Assembly (NCBI RefSeq): GCF_002127325.2
Contig: NC_035433.2
Span: 146,123,938-146,187,937 of the forward strand
From: Helianthus annuus
Taxonomy: Eukaryota; Streptophyta; Magnoliopsida; Asterales; Asteraceae
DNA length: 64,000 nt
Reading direction: 5' to 3'
Part shown: positions 39,047 through 52,205 of the stretch, piece after piece
How positions within the stretch are numbered: the first letter of the stretch is position 1
Layout: every line of letters begins with the position of its first letter
Program-made: the position numbers and the translations under genes
Notes under the pieces: model-generated
Seen by the model: only the letters and a program-made list of their open reading frames with translations
What the model was told of the DNA's origin: nothing
The model's database searches: none

Positions 39047-41264
39047 ATATCCTAATTAATTTACGACTCAATTCCAAAATTATATTCAGGAATTCGGATC
39101 CTGTTTCATCAATGCATCATGAATGGCTAAGCACTTTTCACTAATATCATTACACGGGTGGGAAACGATTGCCGATTGTGTCAACTACACAATTCTCGGA
39201 TTTGGAATTTCATGACAAGTGTTGTATTTAACCACAATACGCCCACTCTAAACTCTTTAAAGTAATATTCCCAATTCAGTTAATGTGAAACTGAGGCTTC
39301 ACCTCTCACCAAAACCATAGGCCCAATGCACGATAATCACTAACAAAGGGGGTTCGGATAGATAAGTTCGAGTGTCATTAATTTCGGGTGGAGCAGTAAT
39401 ATCGATTATAAGTATGGGATTTGAGTTAATATTTATTTACCGTGATGGGGCACAATATTTTTTGACGATTAGTAGCATTAGACAAGTCGTGCAATTTTAG
39501 TACAATCAAATTTTACGTTCGTTCGGGATAAATTGAAACACTTTTTAACTCTCGACACAATTATATTAAGTAGCCAAATTATAAACCACGTTGGTCGTTT
39601 ATCGCAAACTTCATTTTAATTAATAAACTCTTTAATTAGTTACAGTTTAAAAAATAAATTATTAATTTTTAAAACATTGGTTTTATCTTTTAATAAAACA
39701 CTTTTTATTAAATTAACTTTAATAGTTAATTCAAAACACTTTTAATTATCTCGTTATTTTAAATATTGTGAAAGTTAATGTAAGTGGTCTAAACATCTCC
39801 TAAATAATAGTATATCCAACCTCGTATACAAAAAATAGTAATACACCGAGCCTATGGTTAATTGTTCGGTTTCGTTCACGCCAATGAATGACAACCAAAC
39901 CATTCTAAAGGGTCATAATAACACTTTATCTTGCCAACTCCCACCTAGTCTAAGATCCCTTATCTTCTGCTTGGTTTGCTTTGCCTTCGGTCTTTAATAT
40001 CTTGTCTTCGTTCGGTTTACAATTTTATAATAAAATACTTTTATATAGAATAAAACCTAACTATTACATCAGGGTTCTAAATAACCCGTAAAATACAACA
40101 TATTGATTAACAACCAAAAACAACCAAACAATTACAAGCAACAGAAGGTTCTAGAGCTCGATTTATTTTTCATCATAATCATCATCACAAACGAAACTCG
40201 AACTTTTGTCAAACAAAAGTTTTGACATATCAGTTTAAACTAAAGAGGCTGAAGTAACCACTATTAGGAATCCGTGTACATCTTTATTTTAGAAAAAAAA
40301 AAAAAAATCCAATCTTATCGTTTTATTAATATCTCATATTAATCGACTAGCGGTTAGCCTGAACACATGTATTTAAATTCGATTTAAATTTTTATTAGTC
40401 ATCCAACTACAATTTATTTAAAAAATTATATACAACCATAGGGTCTTCCAGATCATATACTTTCTTTAACAAAACACCGAAGAACCACACGATGGATTCG
40501 ACAAGCGCCACGCTAGTTGAGGTGTTTACGATCACCTGGAGTTCCCGAATCAACTCTTAATATGAACTCCAAAATCCCAAAGCATTCTCCGTAATCGTAG
40601 CAAGAAAAACGAGGCGACAATGGAGTGTCAGAGACCGGATTCCGGCGATGATGACGAGGTGGTGTCGGGTTGCGGGGTAGCCAATTCATTGGAACCGAGT
40701 GACTGAAGATTGGGCTGGTGACAATCGACGGCGGCGCATGCGGAATTTGGTGTCGACAGTAAGGGAGGCCAACAGTGGTGATATGGTGGTGGTTTTCTAG
40801 TTTCTTTGTCTCGGAATTTGGTGTAACCTTGTTTTGATTAAAACCCTTGTATTTATACTTAGACTATTTGACATTAGGTCCGTTAAAAGAAAGCAAAGTC
40901 CTTATCTTATATCCTACAATTCAGTTGTTTGTGAGGTCTGTTAAGGCATTTCGTTTATATTTTATTGTGGTTTATTTGTAGAAAGGTGAAGGGCTGAGTA
41001 TGCAAGTCTGGGAAAGATGAAGGACTGAATTGTAAAGTGTGTTGTTCTATAAGATCACTATTGATTTTGGGTTTCAGTTGAGAGAGTTGTACCCATCACA
41101 TCGATTTGGTTGTGATCACATCTGATTCACCAGAAGGTTTTCTTCATCTGTGGCTCTTTATCTTCTTCAGATGGAACTCATCGTCTTCGATATATCACAC
41201 ACTTTGATCAGTTTTTCCAGATTCGTTCATCAATGTCCTCTTAATTCATTTGGTTTGTATGTTC
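39047..41264. other. Intergenic sequence, no gene recognised
   Basis: The 2.2 kb contain several AT-rich blocks (39600-39780, 40290-40440) and a more balanced stretch at 40470-40800. No convincing protein similarity, LTR pair or RNA gene was found. Confidence 0.4.
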
Positions 41265-41703
41265 TGAAACCGGTTAATCTCTTAACATCACATACTTAGT
41301 TAGATAGTTAGAATAAGTATTATGTAGCAGTTACAAAGTACGAGGACCAAAGTTGACAACATGGAAGATGGTAACTACCATCATAATCGAATAGGTGTGT
41401 CTCCACACACACACCCATTCCGAATCGGTATCAAGGCAACACAAGGGAAAGACACGACTGTTGATCGAGTGGATTGGATTCAACACACCTCTTCAAGATT
41501 CAATCACAACCACATATCCAAGAGACGTGTCCTTTCACGAAGAGACGCAACCATTCACTCGTACCCGTAGAAAACTATAAATAGGTTTATGTAAATTCAT
41601 TTGTAACTTACACTCTCAATTCGATTTGTATACATTCATTCAAGTTATTGTTATTCAAAGTTATCACGCTCATTTAGAGATCAAGATCCAGTTCGGGCCA
41701 ACA
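41265..41703 (+). repeat. 5' LTR of element E
   Basis: 439-bp repeat with TATA box TATAAATA at 41576-41583 and a CA-rich stretch near 41403. Confidence 0.94.
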
Positions 41704-41988
41704 AATTGGTATCAGAATTTGATTTCATTTTCATTTTCAATTCGCGATCAGGTTTCAATTTCATTTTCAATTCGCAAAGTTCATTTCAGAATTTTCTATT
41801 TTCGGTTCTAGAGAAGTCGGTCGAACCGAACGGTTAGGAATCTAGGTTTTGGTTTTGATTCCGGGGTTTAGTGCGAATTAGTTTGTTTCGGTTGTTTGGT
41901 TATTACACGATTTGGGTAATCGGGTTGTTAAGATCTATTGAAACCAAAAGAAAGTTTATTAGAAGTGAAGATTATTCGGCAGGAAGAT

Positions 41989-44900
41989 ATGTCATGATCA
42001 ACCGGACAAAGTCCGATAATAATACAGAAAGATGGAAATTCTCTTTCCCAGTTTCAGTGTCGGATTCTGAAACCAACAAACTATACAGTTTGGACTATTC
42101 GTATCAAGACGATTCTTGAAGCGAATGGTTTGTGGGAAACGATTGAACCGGCAGAAAATGCAACGGTAGACACTAAGAAAGATAAGTCTGCAATTGCATA
42201 TCTGTTTCAAGCAATACCAGAAGAAGACGTTGTATTGCAAGTTGCAAGTTGTAAAACTGCAAAAGAGATTTGGGATAATCTAAAGGTTAGACACGTTGGT
42301 GTTGATCGGGTACAAAAGGCGCGTATGCACACGCTATTGTCAGAATTTGAATTGTTGCAAATGAAGGATGACGACACTATTGATTCGTTTACCACAAAGA
42401 TTAATAGTATCGTTACCCGGGCAACTGAAGTAGGAACCACATTGAGTCAACCGAGTCTAGTACGCAAACTCCTAAATGGTGTACCGGATAAGTTTACTCA
42501 AATCGTTGCCTCTATGGAACAATACTCCGATCTAGAAACCATGACGCTAGAAGAAGCGGTCGGAAGACTAAAGACGTATGAAGAACGACTCAAGTTAAAG
42601 AAAGGAAATCAAGGAGAAAGCCAAGATAGGCTCATGTTCACACATCAGGATAACACCAGAGGAAGGCAATCTGGAAACCGCGGTCGTGGTAGATTTAACC
42701 AGACGCGTGGGAATTGGCGGAACAACGGAAACAGGCAAAGTCCCAGAAACGAAGGATCTACATCTAGACCTAGAAACGGAAATTCTAGAAATTGGAGGAA
42801 GTTTGCAAGAACCGACCTAAGTAAGATCCAATGTTTTAAGTGTCAGAAGTATGGACACTTCAAGAAGGATTGTTCTGAGAAAGACGAAGTACAAGAACAT
42901 TCAAACCTCGTCGAGGAAGACGAAGCACCCGTATTACTAATGGCAATACAAGAAGAAAATGTTCAAGAAAGGGCTCTGCTAAACGAGGAACGTATAAAAC
43001 CAACAAGCTACGCCTCAGAAAATGAAAATCTATGGTACTTAGACAACGGGGCCAGCAACCACATGACAGGAGTGCGAAGTCACTTCAAAGACTTAGATGA
43101 AATGGTGACAGGACAAGTACGGTTTGGTGATGGGTCACACGTAGAAATTAAAGGCAAAGGTTCAATACTACTGGAATGTCTGAACCAAGAACAAAAGATT
43201 GTTTCACAAGTATACTACATTCCAAGTCTGAAAAGCAACATATTGAGCCTCGGACAACTTACAGAAATCGGTTGCAAAGTGGTTATGGATGGAGATTTAC
43301 TTACTATCCGAGATCGAAATAGAAAGCTACTAATGCGAGTCAAGAGATTGAAGAACAGGCTGTACCAAGTCAAACTGAAGACGGGAAAACCAATCTGCCT
43401 ACTATCAAAGACCAAAGACATAGCATGGTTATGGCACGCAAGGTTAGGCCATTTACACTTTGATGCTATTAAGGAAATGACTCGTAAGAACTTGGTACAT
43501 GGAGTTCCACAAATAAGTCATGCTAGTCAAGTCTGTGACGCGTGCTTATTAGGAAAGCATAGTAGGGCACCATTTCCAAATCAGGCAAAGTTCAGATCTT
43601 TAAAACCTCTGGACTTAGTCTATGGAGATTTGTGTGGTCCTATATCCCCACCAACACATGCTGGGAAGAAGTATATATTCTTTCTTGTAGACGACTGTAC
43701 TCGCTACATGTGGGCATATTTACTAACTTCCAAGGATCAAGCATTCGAAACATTTAAAGAGTTCAAAGAAAAGGTGGAAAAGGAAACGCAGACCAAGCTA
43801 AAAATGCTAAGGACGGATAGAGGAGGTGAATTCACATCGGCTGAATTCAACAAGTATTGCAAATCCAACGGCATAGCAAGACAGCTTACAGCACCATATT
43901 CCCCACAGCAAAATGGAGTAGTAGAAAGGCGAAACAAGACGATGTTATCCACTACTCGCAGTATGCTAAAGGCAATGAACATGCCACAGAATTTTTGGGG
44001 TGAAGCAATACGACACGCGATATACGTACTAAACAGGGTTCCAACAAAAGCCCTGGTGAACAAGACACCATATGAAGCATTGAAAGGAAGGAAGCCAAAT
44101 TTAGAACACTTGAAGGTCTTTGGCTGCACGGCTTACGCTAAGGTACTACCACTGCAACAAAAGAAATTAGATGACAGAAGTGCACCTATGGTGTATCTTG
44201 GAATAGAAGAAGGATCAAAAGCGTACAGATTATATGATCCAGCAAAGAACAAGATATGTGTCAGTAGAGACGTAAAGTTCATGGAAGGTCAACCATGGAA
44301 CTGGAATAGTTATATGGAAACGGTAGATTCAGGGAATCCCGAATGGACAAACTTTGTCATTCAAGAAGACGACATACCATCAGAATTATAAGAAAATGAA
44401 CCAAGTAGTCCAGGCAGTAGCGGGCTACAACATAATGATTCAGGAGGAGATCAGACAGAAGAACCAGACTCCTATGTAACCCCGCCAGTACATTCAAACA
44501 ATCAGAACTCAGCAGGAAGCTCAAGCAGTTTATCAAGTGGAGGTCCATCTACCTCTGAAAGTACAACAGAGAGTACTAGCGACACTCCAGTAAGACTAAA
44601 AAGTCTCGAAGACCTGTATGAAGAAACAGAAGAAATTCAACTAGATCCACATGAATTATTACTCGCTGAAGAAGAACCAAGGAATTACAAGGAAGCATCG
44701 AATGACAGAAAGTGGATTGAAGCAATGAAGGCTGAGTTAGATTCAATAAACAAGAATAACACTTGGAAATTGACAGAATTACCAAGTGGTCACAAGGCAA
44801 TAGGTTTAAAATGGGTATTCAAGACTAAGAAAGATGCAAACGGAAACATTATCAGACACAAAGCAAGGCTAGTTGCAAAAGGATTTGTTCAGCAACACGG

Positions 44901-46224
44901 AATAGACTTTGACGAAGTCTTTGCACCAGTAGCACGTATGGAAACAGTACGACTAATGTTGGCTTTAGCAGCATATCAAGGTTGGGAGGTACATCACTTG
45001 GATGTGAAATCTGCATTCTTGCACGGAGACCTCAAGGAGGAAGTCTATGTATCACAACCAGAAGGATTTGTAAAGCCAGGAAATGAAGGAAAGGTTTACA
45101 GACTATCTAAAGCACTGTATGGATTAAGACAAGCACCAAGAGCTTGGAACACGAAGTTAGATCACACCCTAAAGTCACTTAACTTTAAGAAGTGCACTTT
45201 AGAAAACACAATCTATACAAGGACGAGTGAAGCCTCTACGCTAATAGTTGGAGTCTATGTTGATGACTTGATAGTCACTGGAACATCAAAGAAGGAGATA
45301 GACATCTTCAAATCTCAGATGAAGAACAAATTTGATATGAGCGATCTAGGATTGCTAGCATACTATCTGGGAATAGAAGTAATTCAAACAGGGGGTGAGA
45401 TAGGCATCAAGCAGACAGGATATATCAATAAGATACTCAAAGACGCTGATATGTTATCCTGCAATGACACGAAGACACCCATGACTCCAGGAACTCAATT
45501 AACAAAGACTGAAGAAGGAGATCTAGTAGATGCAACACATTACAGAAGCCTGATAGGTTCTCTCAGGTACTTATTGCATACAAGACCAGATCTATGTTAC
45601 CCAGTCAGTCTACTTAGTAGATTCATGCAAGAACCAAAGGAACAACACCTGAAAGCAGTAAAGCAAATACTACGTTATATCAAAGGAACTAAAGAGCATG
45701 GAATCATCTACAAAAGACAAGGAGGATGTAAGATCACAGGTTATAGTGACAGTAGTTTTGGAGTTAACACAGACAAAGGGAAAGGAACAACTGGTCTGGT
45801 ATTTTACTTTGGAGAATCACCTATAACCTGGTGTACACAGAAGCAACAAACAGTGGCACTTTCATCATGCGAATCAGAATTCATGGCAGCCACTGCAGCA
45901 GCATGTCAAGCACTATGGCTTAAAAGATTGTTAAGTGAAATCACAGGCTAGAAGGAAGAGAAGATAACACTCAGAGTAGATAATGTCTCAGCAATAGCAC
46001 TCATGAGAAATCCAGTCTATCATGGAAGAAGCAAGCACATTGACACACGCTATCACTTCATAAGAGAATGTGTGGAAAACGAAGATATCATTGTGGAACA
46101 CATAAGTGGAGAACTACAACGAGCAGATATACTAACAAAGGCACTAGCAAGGATCAAGTTTGCTACAATGAGGGAACTGCTCGGAATTCAAGACTTAAAG
46201 CAACTTATGGATGTTCGAGATTAA
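41989..46224 (+). pseudogene. Copia gag-pol polyprotein of element E, three stop codons
   Basis: One frame runs from about 41989 to TAA at 46222-46224, which overlaps the purine tract. Gag starts near 41989, where an ATG is followed two codons later by TGA (41995-41997); the true start is uncertain. Next are the capsid region (VWTIRIKTILEANGLWETIE), a zinc knuckle CFKCQKYGHFKKDC (about 42831-42873) and the protease WYLDNGASNHMTG (DNG where DSG is usual). Then come the integrase zinc region and core (LVDDCTRYMW, LRTDRGGEF, YSPQQNGVVERRN). TAA at 44389-44391 interrupts between integrase and RT, and TAG at 45949-45951 falls inside RNase H. The RT has YVDDLIV. Domain content is otherwise complete. 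Confidence 0.9.
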
Positions 46225-46233
46225 GGGGGTGAA

Positions 46234-46672
46234 TGAAACCGGTTAATCTCTTAACATCACATACTTAGTTAGATAGTTAGAATAAGTATTATGTAGCAGT
46301 TACAAAGTACGAGGACCAAAGTTGACAACATGGAAGATGGTAACTACCATCATAATCGAAAAGGTGTGTCTCCACACACACACCCATTCCGAATCGGTAT
46401 CAAGGCAACACAAGGGAAAGACACGACTGTTGATCGAGTGGATTGGATTCAACACACCTCTTCAAGATTCAATCACAACCACATATCCAAGAGACATGTC
46501 CTTTCACGAAGAGACGCAACCATTCACTCGTACCCGTAGAAAACTATAAATAGGTTTATGTAAATTCATTTGTAACTTACACTCTCAATTCGATTTGTAT
46601 ACATTCATTCAAGTTATTGTTATTCAAAGTTATCACGCTCATTTAGAGATTAAGATCCAGTTCGGGCCAACA
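46234..46672 (+). repeat. 3' LTR of element E
   Basis: Second 439-bp copy; ends GGGCCAACA. Confidence 0.94.
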
Positions 46673-47091
46673 TGTCTGGATTTATTTTATGTTTTGTCCA
46701 TATCTACTGATCATTGTGTGATCAGATGATTGTTGGCCATCAGAATGATAAACAGCGGAAACATCATAACTCATCGGATTCATGATAGAAAACATGGTAT
46801 GAACAATATTTGCAGAGATTGAATAATGGACAATTTGGCGGTTAAATGTCTTGGTACCGGTTATGATTGCCGGCAAGACCTATATATATGAATGTTTAAA
46901 TGGCAGTTGAGCGGTTAGAATTGGAGGGAAAACCACCTTTTGAACCCGTGCCTCCCAACCAACATAACCTCTCGAATATATCGGTCCTAATATACATATG
47001 ATCATAAGTCACAGTGGCTAAGTTATACATACATAAAATATCCAAATATATATATATTAGAAATTATGTTTATACTTTCTAATACACTCCG

Positions 47092-47688
47092 CTAAACATA
47101 ATTACGTTTACGAGAGTGCATTAAAACGCTAATATTGGCATCATCCACGGCTGCTTTCGTTCTCTTGAAGTCAAACCTCCTCCTTGTGTGCAACCTCTTG
47201 ATTCCTTCCCAATCGTTGCCGGAGAAAAACGCATAGTATTCAGCTTCATTCCCAGCAGCGTCTTCATTCCTTGTGTTTCCTTCCGATTGCTCTGCATCTG
47301 TTCCCATCAGCTTGTCTCCTTCACTCCTGCTTTGTCTTGGATCAACCACCGTCTTGATCTCCTCTTTCTCGTGCACTTTCTCTTGTGTCGATTTATACTT
47401 GTAGTAGTAGATAATCACGTCCAAGTACATAGCATATAGCAGGCTCATGTATTCGCCTTCACTATAATCAAAACCTATCTCTTTGGCAATCTTTGCCCAC
47501 AGATTGTTTTCAGTAACCATACGGTGTCCACCCTCTCTTTTGACACCCATGTATAGATCCAGCAAACACACCTTTCCGTTTGATGATGCATATGCAGGTA
47601 GAGGCCTTGTGTAAATTTCTAACTTTGCTTTTAGAAACCAATCAATCATATCATTGAACTTGGTTTCGAGATGATATTTATATTTCAT
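47092..47688 (-). pseudogene. ARID-domain and C-terminal part of the element C gene
   Basis: The 198-codon frame starts mid-gene. Its first half matches the ARID domain: FNDMIDWFLKAKL, RPLPAYASSNGKVCLLDLY, KREGG, ENNLWAKIAKEIGFDY and a Tyr-rich final helix (YLDVIIYYYKYK). The second half is charged and ends with FDFKRTKAAVDDANISV, shared with element B (FNFNQARWAVEEANRSV). The stop TAG lies directly before the purine tract and 3' LTR. The upstream parts of the gene are in other frames, so the copy is inactive. Confidence 0.8.
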
Positions 47689-47705
47689 AACATATTCTTC
47701 ATCCT

Positions 47706-47993
47706 CTACATATCAAGAAGTGCCTTACAGTCATTAAACTCCTTGAAAGACATTGCTTGAAGTATCAAAACGTTCCAGTCCGGTTCGTTTGTTGATACAT
47801 TCAACCTTTCAAAATAATCATTCAAAAATTCTGTTTTGAACCTTTCATGTTCCGTTTCTTTACTAATCACTGATTCCTTCTCTAACATACTGACTTCTTC
47901 TTCTTTAGTCATCCCAGTTTTGTCACTCTTCTTATTAATTAACGGAACACCGAATGTAGGAAACAATTTGCATTTGTCTCCGAAGAACTTCAC
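47706..47993 (-). pseudogene. Middle part of the element C gene
   Basis: The 95 codons (FKTEFLNDYFERLNVS, DWNVLILQAMSFKEFNDCKALLDM) align with element B (FKNDYLNSYFETLNVS, DWNLMILKTLEFHEFNDCKALINM). This charged segment separates the protease-like and ARID parts. It has no recognised domain. Confidence 0.7.
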
Positions 47994-48014
47994 GGTGAAA
48001 CCTTGAGTGATTAA

Positions 48015-48598
48015 TTAGTCTAAACTTAACACGTTTCTATCTATATACGGAGTGTAAAACACACCCTGAATACGAATTTTCTCCGACCCTGACATGATTT
48101 CGGTGACCCCTATACCCCTTATGAAGAAAAAATGATTTTCTCTAGTTTTTGTTTCAACACGAGACATGTTTTTTATTCGTTTAACCATATCTAAATTGCC
48201 AGAATAGTGATGTTTAAGGGTTTTACTGACATAACACATTTCTGACCAGAAACCTCCATCGGTGACGACCACTATATACTCCAACCTTTGATCATTTTGA
48301 TGATTAGAATCAGCGTTCTGTTGTTGCTGTGTTCCGATTTCGATTGCCAGACGAAGCAGTTGAGTTTCCTCATCATTTTCTTTCATCATATATGTAGAGA
48401 TTTGGTGACTAGGTTTATTGCAGTAATAACACCTCCTCTGCAACCATCTCCATTTTGCTTCTCGTCGAAGCAGTGTTTACATGGCATCATTGTTGAAGTT
48501 GGCCTGAGATCATTGTCGCTAACGTAACCGGCTCTGATACCACTTTGTTGGCCATCAGAATGATAAACAGCGAAAGCATCATTACTCATCAGATTCAT
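48015..48598 (-). pseudogene. N-terminal part of the element C gene
   Basis: The start codon at 48598 is in the 5' LTR, and the frame reads through the primer-binding site as SGIRAG. A frame change near 48430 separates it from the rest. Downstream are a zinc knuckle with its last Cys replaced (CYYCNKPSHQISTY) and the protease-like segment (MCYVSKTLKHHYSGN ... DRNVLSLD) with no catalytic aspartate triad. Confidence 0.75.
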
Positions 48599-48700
48599 GA
48601 TAGAAAACTTGGTTTGAACAATATTTGCAGAGATTGAATAATGGACAATTTGGCGGTTAAATTGTCTTGGTACTGATTATGATTGCCGGCAAGACCTATA

Positions 48701-49536
48701 TGTAGGTCCGTTTTTCTCGGAGGATCCGATACGAAAACCCATTCCCTGTTTATCACAAACACAATCGCGGGTGCGGAATCCCCGTGACGGTGCAAAACAA
48801 ACACAATGTAGAACACACACGCGTAACCAAAGATTCAATATCTATTGATTAGGGATGAGTACAACCACAAACATATACAAACAATATTTTACAGACTCTC
48901 TCAAGTCTCTCTGTTCTCACTCATAGAGTTTCACAGTGGTCTCATGAACTCATAACTTAACTGACTAACAAGTGAGCTATTTATACTCACCATCGACGAA
49001 AACAAGTTGTTCGACGAACACTCATCAACGAAATCCAAGACCTTGACGAAATCAGGTGATTTCGTCATATATGAGGTGTCTTCGTCACTTATGGGATTTC
49101 GTCCAATAGTGATTTCGTCAACAGGAGTCTTCGGCACATGGAGCTTCGACGAAATCACATGTGATTTCGTCACCTATTGTTTTCGTCATATGTGACTTTG
49201 CCCACATGAGTCTTCGTCGGATTATAATAAGCCCAAACTAATAGGCCAGACAAATGAGTGGAGGCCCAAAGGAGTTGTTTCGGCCCAAACATGTTGTACG
49301 TACACATGTATTCTCAAATTCATGTTGTAAGAATTAGTCAATCTTGTGACATCATCATGAGGATGTCATGATGATGTGTCAGCGGGAAATGTTCTCGGCT
49401 CTACGTGCTTCGCGTGTCGAACTCTAGGGCGCACGACGAAGGAATGTCGCTACATCGGGCTTGAGCCGAACCTAACCTAGTCGACCCGAGTCGAGTCGAA
49501 CCGAGCCGAGTCGCGTCCACATAAAGTGTACCAACA
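48701..49536 (-). repeat. 3' LTR of element D
   Basis: 836-bp direct repeat with TATTTATA (48979-48986; TATAAATA on the minus strand) and an upstream array of GACGAAATC / GATTTCGTC motifs at about 48995-49215. Confidence 0.93.
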
Positions 49537-49548
49537 AACTCCCCCTTG

Positions 49549-51480
49549 GACGCTACTCGTGATAGTTCGTCTTCCATGTCTTTTGTATCGGAGGATCTTC
49601 AAAGGTCCTCACGTGACACAATCAGGGAGTGTATCAACAAACTCCCCCTTGGATGATGCTCGTGAATCTTTTGAACTTCAATTCTTTAGATCCTTGTGGT
49701 GTTGAAAAGTGATCAACTGCAACTCGATCATCTTGATCTTCTGATTGCATCCACGTCGTGTCTTCACTTTACAGCTTGTCATCTGACTCGTTCTCTTCGC
49801 CTTTAGCTGATTCTGATGTCGCATCTGCACATACGAGAAAGCTAAACACGTACTGAGAACAACCGCTTGGAATATAGTCAAATTAATCAAACGACAAATA
49901 TGAGACCAAATCTCAATCAAACACCGACCGACAATAGGTTGAAAGTTTAAAAATTGTTCAGTTTTAATTCTTTAACTTTCAAAACTTGTTAACTTCGACA
50001 GTTTATGAAGGTTCAATTGTTTTCCGGCTTACAATCAGGATTTTGGGTAGGATAGACTCGAGTTCCAACATCGGTCAATCAAAAATAAACGAGAAGCAAA
50101 ATTTTTTTGGCTTTTATAAAGTTTATATTAAAACACACCTAAAATGTTTTTGGAATTTTTCATTTTTCAAATGTAAAGACGGAAAGCAATAAATAAATAT
50201 ATACAAAGATGCAGAAACGAAAGCAGTAAACAAATATTTACAAACATTCTTTTTGCGAGTTTCGAGGGTAAGAGAATCATATCAGTGTACAGTCACGCCA
50301 AAACGCTCTTGTTGTTCAATTAGTTAACATTTAGATAAGCATCCTATAACAATTATCGATATTGTTGTCCACATAAGCTCAACTTATCAGATGTAATCAT
50401 GGCGAGGGATACGTTAAGGTATGATTTATACTTACTGACCGGTGTTCATCCACACACGACACATTCCCGTATCAAGGTGTACACGAGAGTTCATCTTACC
50501 GGTGAGTATACCGTTTATCATCTGTTTGACCATATAAAAGATGTGAGAAACTCACTTATTTTGATTGAAAACAAGCCCTATGTAATATAATCACTTATTG
50601 ATGAGGAACTTGATTTTCATATGCATGAGGGCACAGGAGCAAGTCTGTGAACAGGTCAGTACTAACGTACAGCAAAGAGACGAACTTGACTCCTGGATAA
50701 ATGTGACATATTATCACTTATTTGTTTGGACATGTGATTGTTGATAACTTATTGAGGTCGTATGCAATATGTACACGTATGTATAGTATCATGGAAGATC
50801 TAGACTTCGTCTCCGTTATTGTTTCGGTAAAAGAAACAACCATGATACCCAGATGATAAAGCAGCTTAAAGACCGAATATCTCAGAACCTCGGCAATCTC
50901 TCAAACGAAATTTATGTACTAAGACCATATGCCAATGTGTGGTTCCCACCTGGTCTACAGTCGAATAAGTTTATATCCCATGCACACTTTAAAATGATTG
51001 TGGGCCTACTGATACATCTTATATAGAGCTGCTTATAGTTTTTCATTTTCAAGTTTATTTCAAAGAGGTTTGGACACACCACTGACGTACTATCATTTTC
51101 TATTTTTCTCGCCAAGAAACTCATTTTTGTTTTTCCAATGTTTTTGCATTTTGAAATTTTTCGATGTTTTTGAATTTTCAAATTTGGATTTACTCCCCCT
51201 AAAATCAACAAACTATGATAAATTTTAAAAACACAAAGGTATTTACAAAAAGGATTTCCCGATGTCGGTTAAAGCATGTTTTACCTCAATGCCGTTTACC
51301 AAAAATAAGTTAATCAGAAATGATTTATCAAATTTTGGAAAAATGAGTTGGTACGTTGGTAAGCGATGTGGACCATGACAACATTGACGAGTTTCATAGT
51401 GAAACAATCACGTGTGAGGTGATATTCGAGTTCAACGTGTCAGGCCAAAAAGTGTTGTACGAGATGATAATAATTGATAA
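49549..51480 (-). other. Non-coding 3' region of element D
   Basis: This is collinear with 11761-13500 of the SIRE-like element and highly similar around 50240-51190. No gene is seen. Confidence 0.6.
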
Positions 51481-51486
51481 AGCAGC

Positions 51487-52108
51487 TTAAATATCAACAA
51501 GTATTGGAGAGATATGAAATTTAAAACCGTAATCCTGCAACTTCTTCGTGCATTGCCAGGAATCTGAGTGCTCTCCCAAACTGGATATCCACCCGTTGTG
51601 GATTTCAAAGTCGATTTTGTAGCTACTAAGAAATCTCTTCACAGCAACAAGATCATAGACCTCTGGGTCCGGCTGGTCTTCCACATTGCACCAGCGAAGG
51701 TCTTTGTCTTTCTCTTTCAGAAGTAGTGTGCGGTTGCTCAATCCACGCCAAGGCATCCGCACACCCGGTTAGTTTGTTCAACAAACACATTTTCTTCAAT
51801 CACACCGCAAAGAAATGTACACTGCATGTTCATCTTGTTGATTTTGAACATCAGACGTGCTGTAGGTGCGTACATTTTGATTGAATCTATCCTGGGGACC
51901 CAATTAAAGCCTTTAACAATCAAACTTTGGTATGATTTTCATTTTGTCGAAGGTTTTCAATTTCTTCCGACAGACAATTTTGTCTTCTTTTCTTTTTCTC
52001 TCCATTAAAGGCAACAATTTCTTTGTCGCCGATCTTGTGCATGGACACTCCACTATCAACAATCCGATGACTATCGATAGTTCCTCCTGGAACATCCTGC
52101 ACACTCAC
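51487..52108 (-). pseudogene. Residual pol scraps of element D
   Basis: Short pieces in different frames resemble the protease start (VPGGTIDSHRIVDSGVS), the RT (VIEENVFVEQ, APTARLMFKINKM) and the RNase H/LTR-proximal region. The integrase and the core of RT are deleted. Confidence 0.65.
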
Positions 52109-52205
52109 TCAGAGATTAGTTGGAGAGGGGGACCCAAGCCTTCATAGACTTGGGTTGCCCCTGAGAATCAAGAAATGTAATTTCAATTTCTTGAAGGTCC
52201 TTAAA

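Larger units (their letters stand above)
41265..46672 (+). mobile_element. Element E: Copia LTR retrotransposon with in-frame stops
   Basis: The element is 5408 bp. LTRs are 41265-41703 and 46234-46672 (439 bp, about three differences; TGAAACC...GGCCAACA). The primer-binding site TGGTATCAGA is at about 41707-41716 and the purine tract AAGGGGGTGAA at 46223-46233. The interior carries gag, protease, integrase, RT and RNase H in one frame, interrupted by stop codons. The flanking pentamers TGTTC and TGTCT match only partly, so the target duplication is degenerate. Confidence 0.93.

Noticed and set aside
42130..44391. Gag of element E starting at 42130
   Set aside because: The codon there is TTG and clear gag similarity in the same frame extends upstream to at least 41998.
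49007..49195. Short frames at 49007 and 55571 in the LTRs of element D
   Set aside because: They run through the GACGAAATC motif array on the strand opposite to the element and are repeat artefacts.
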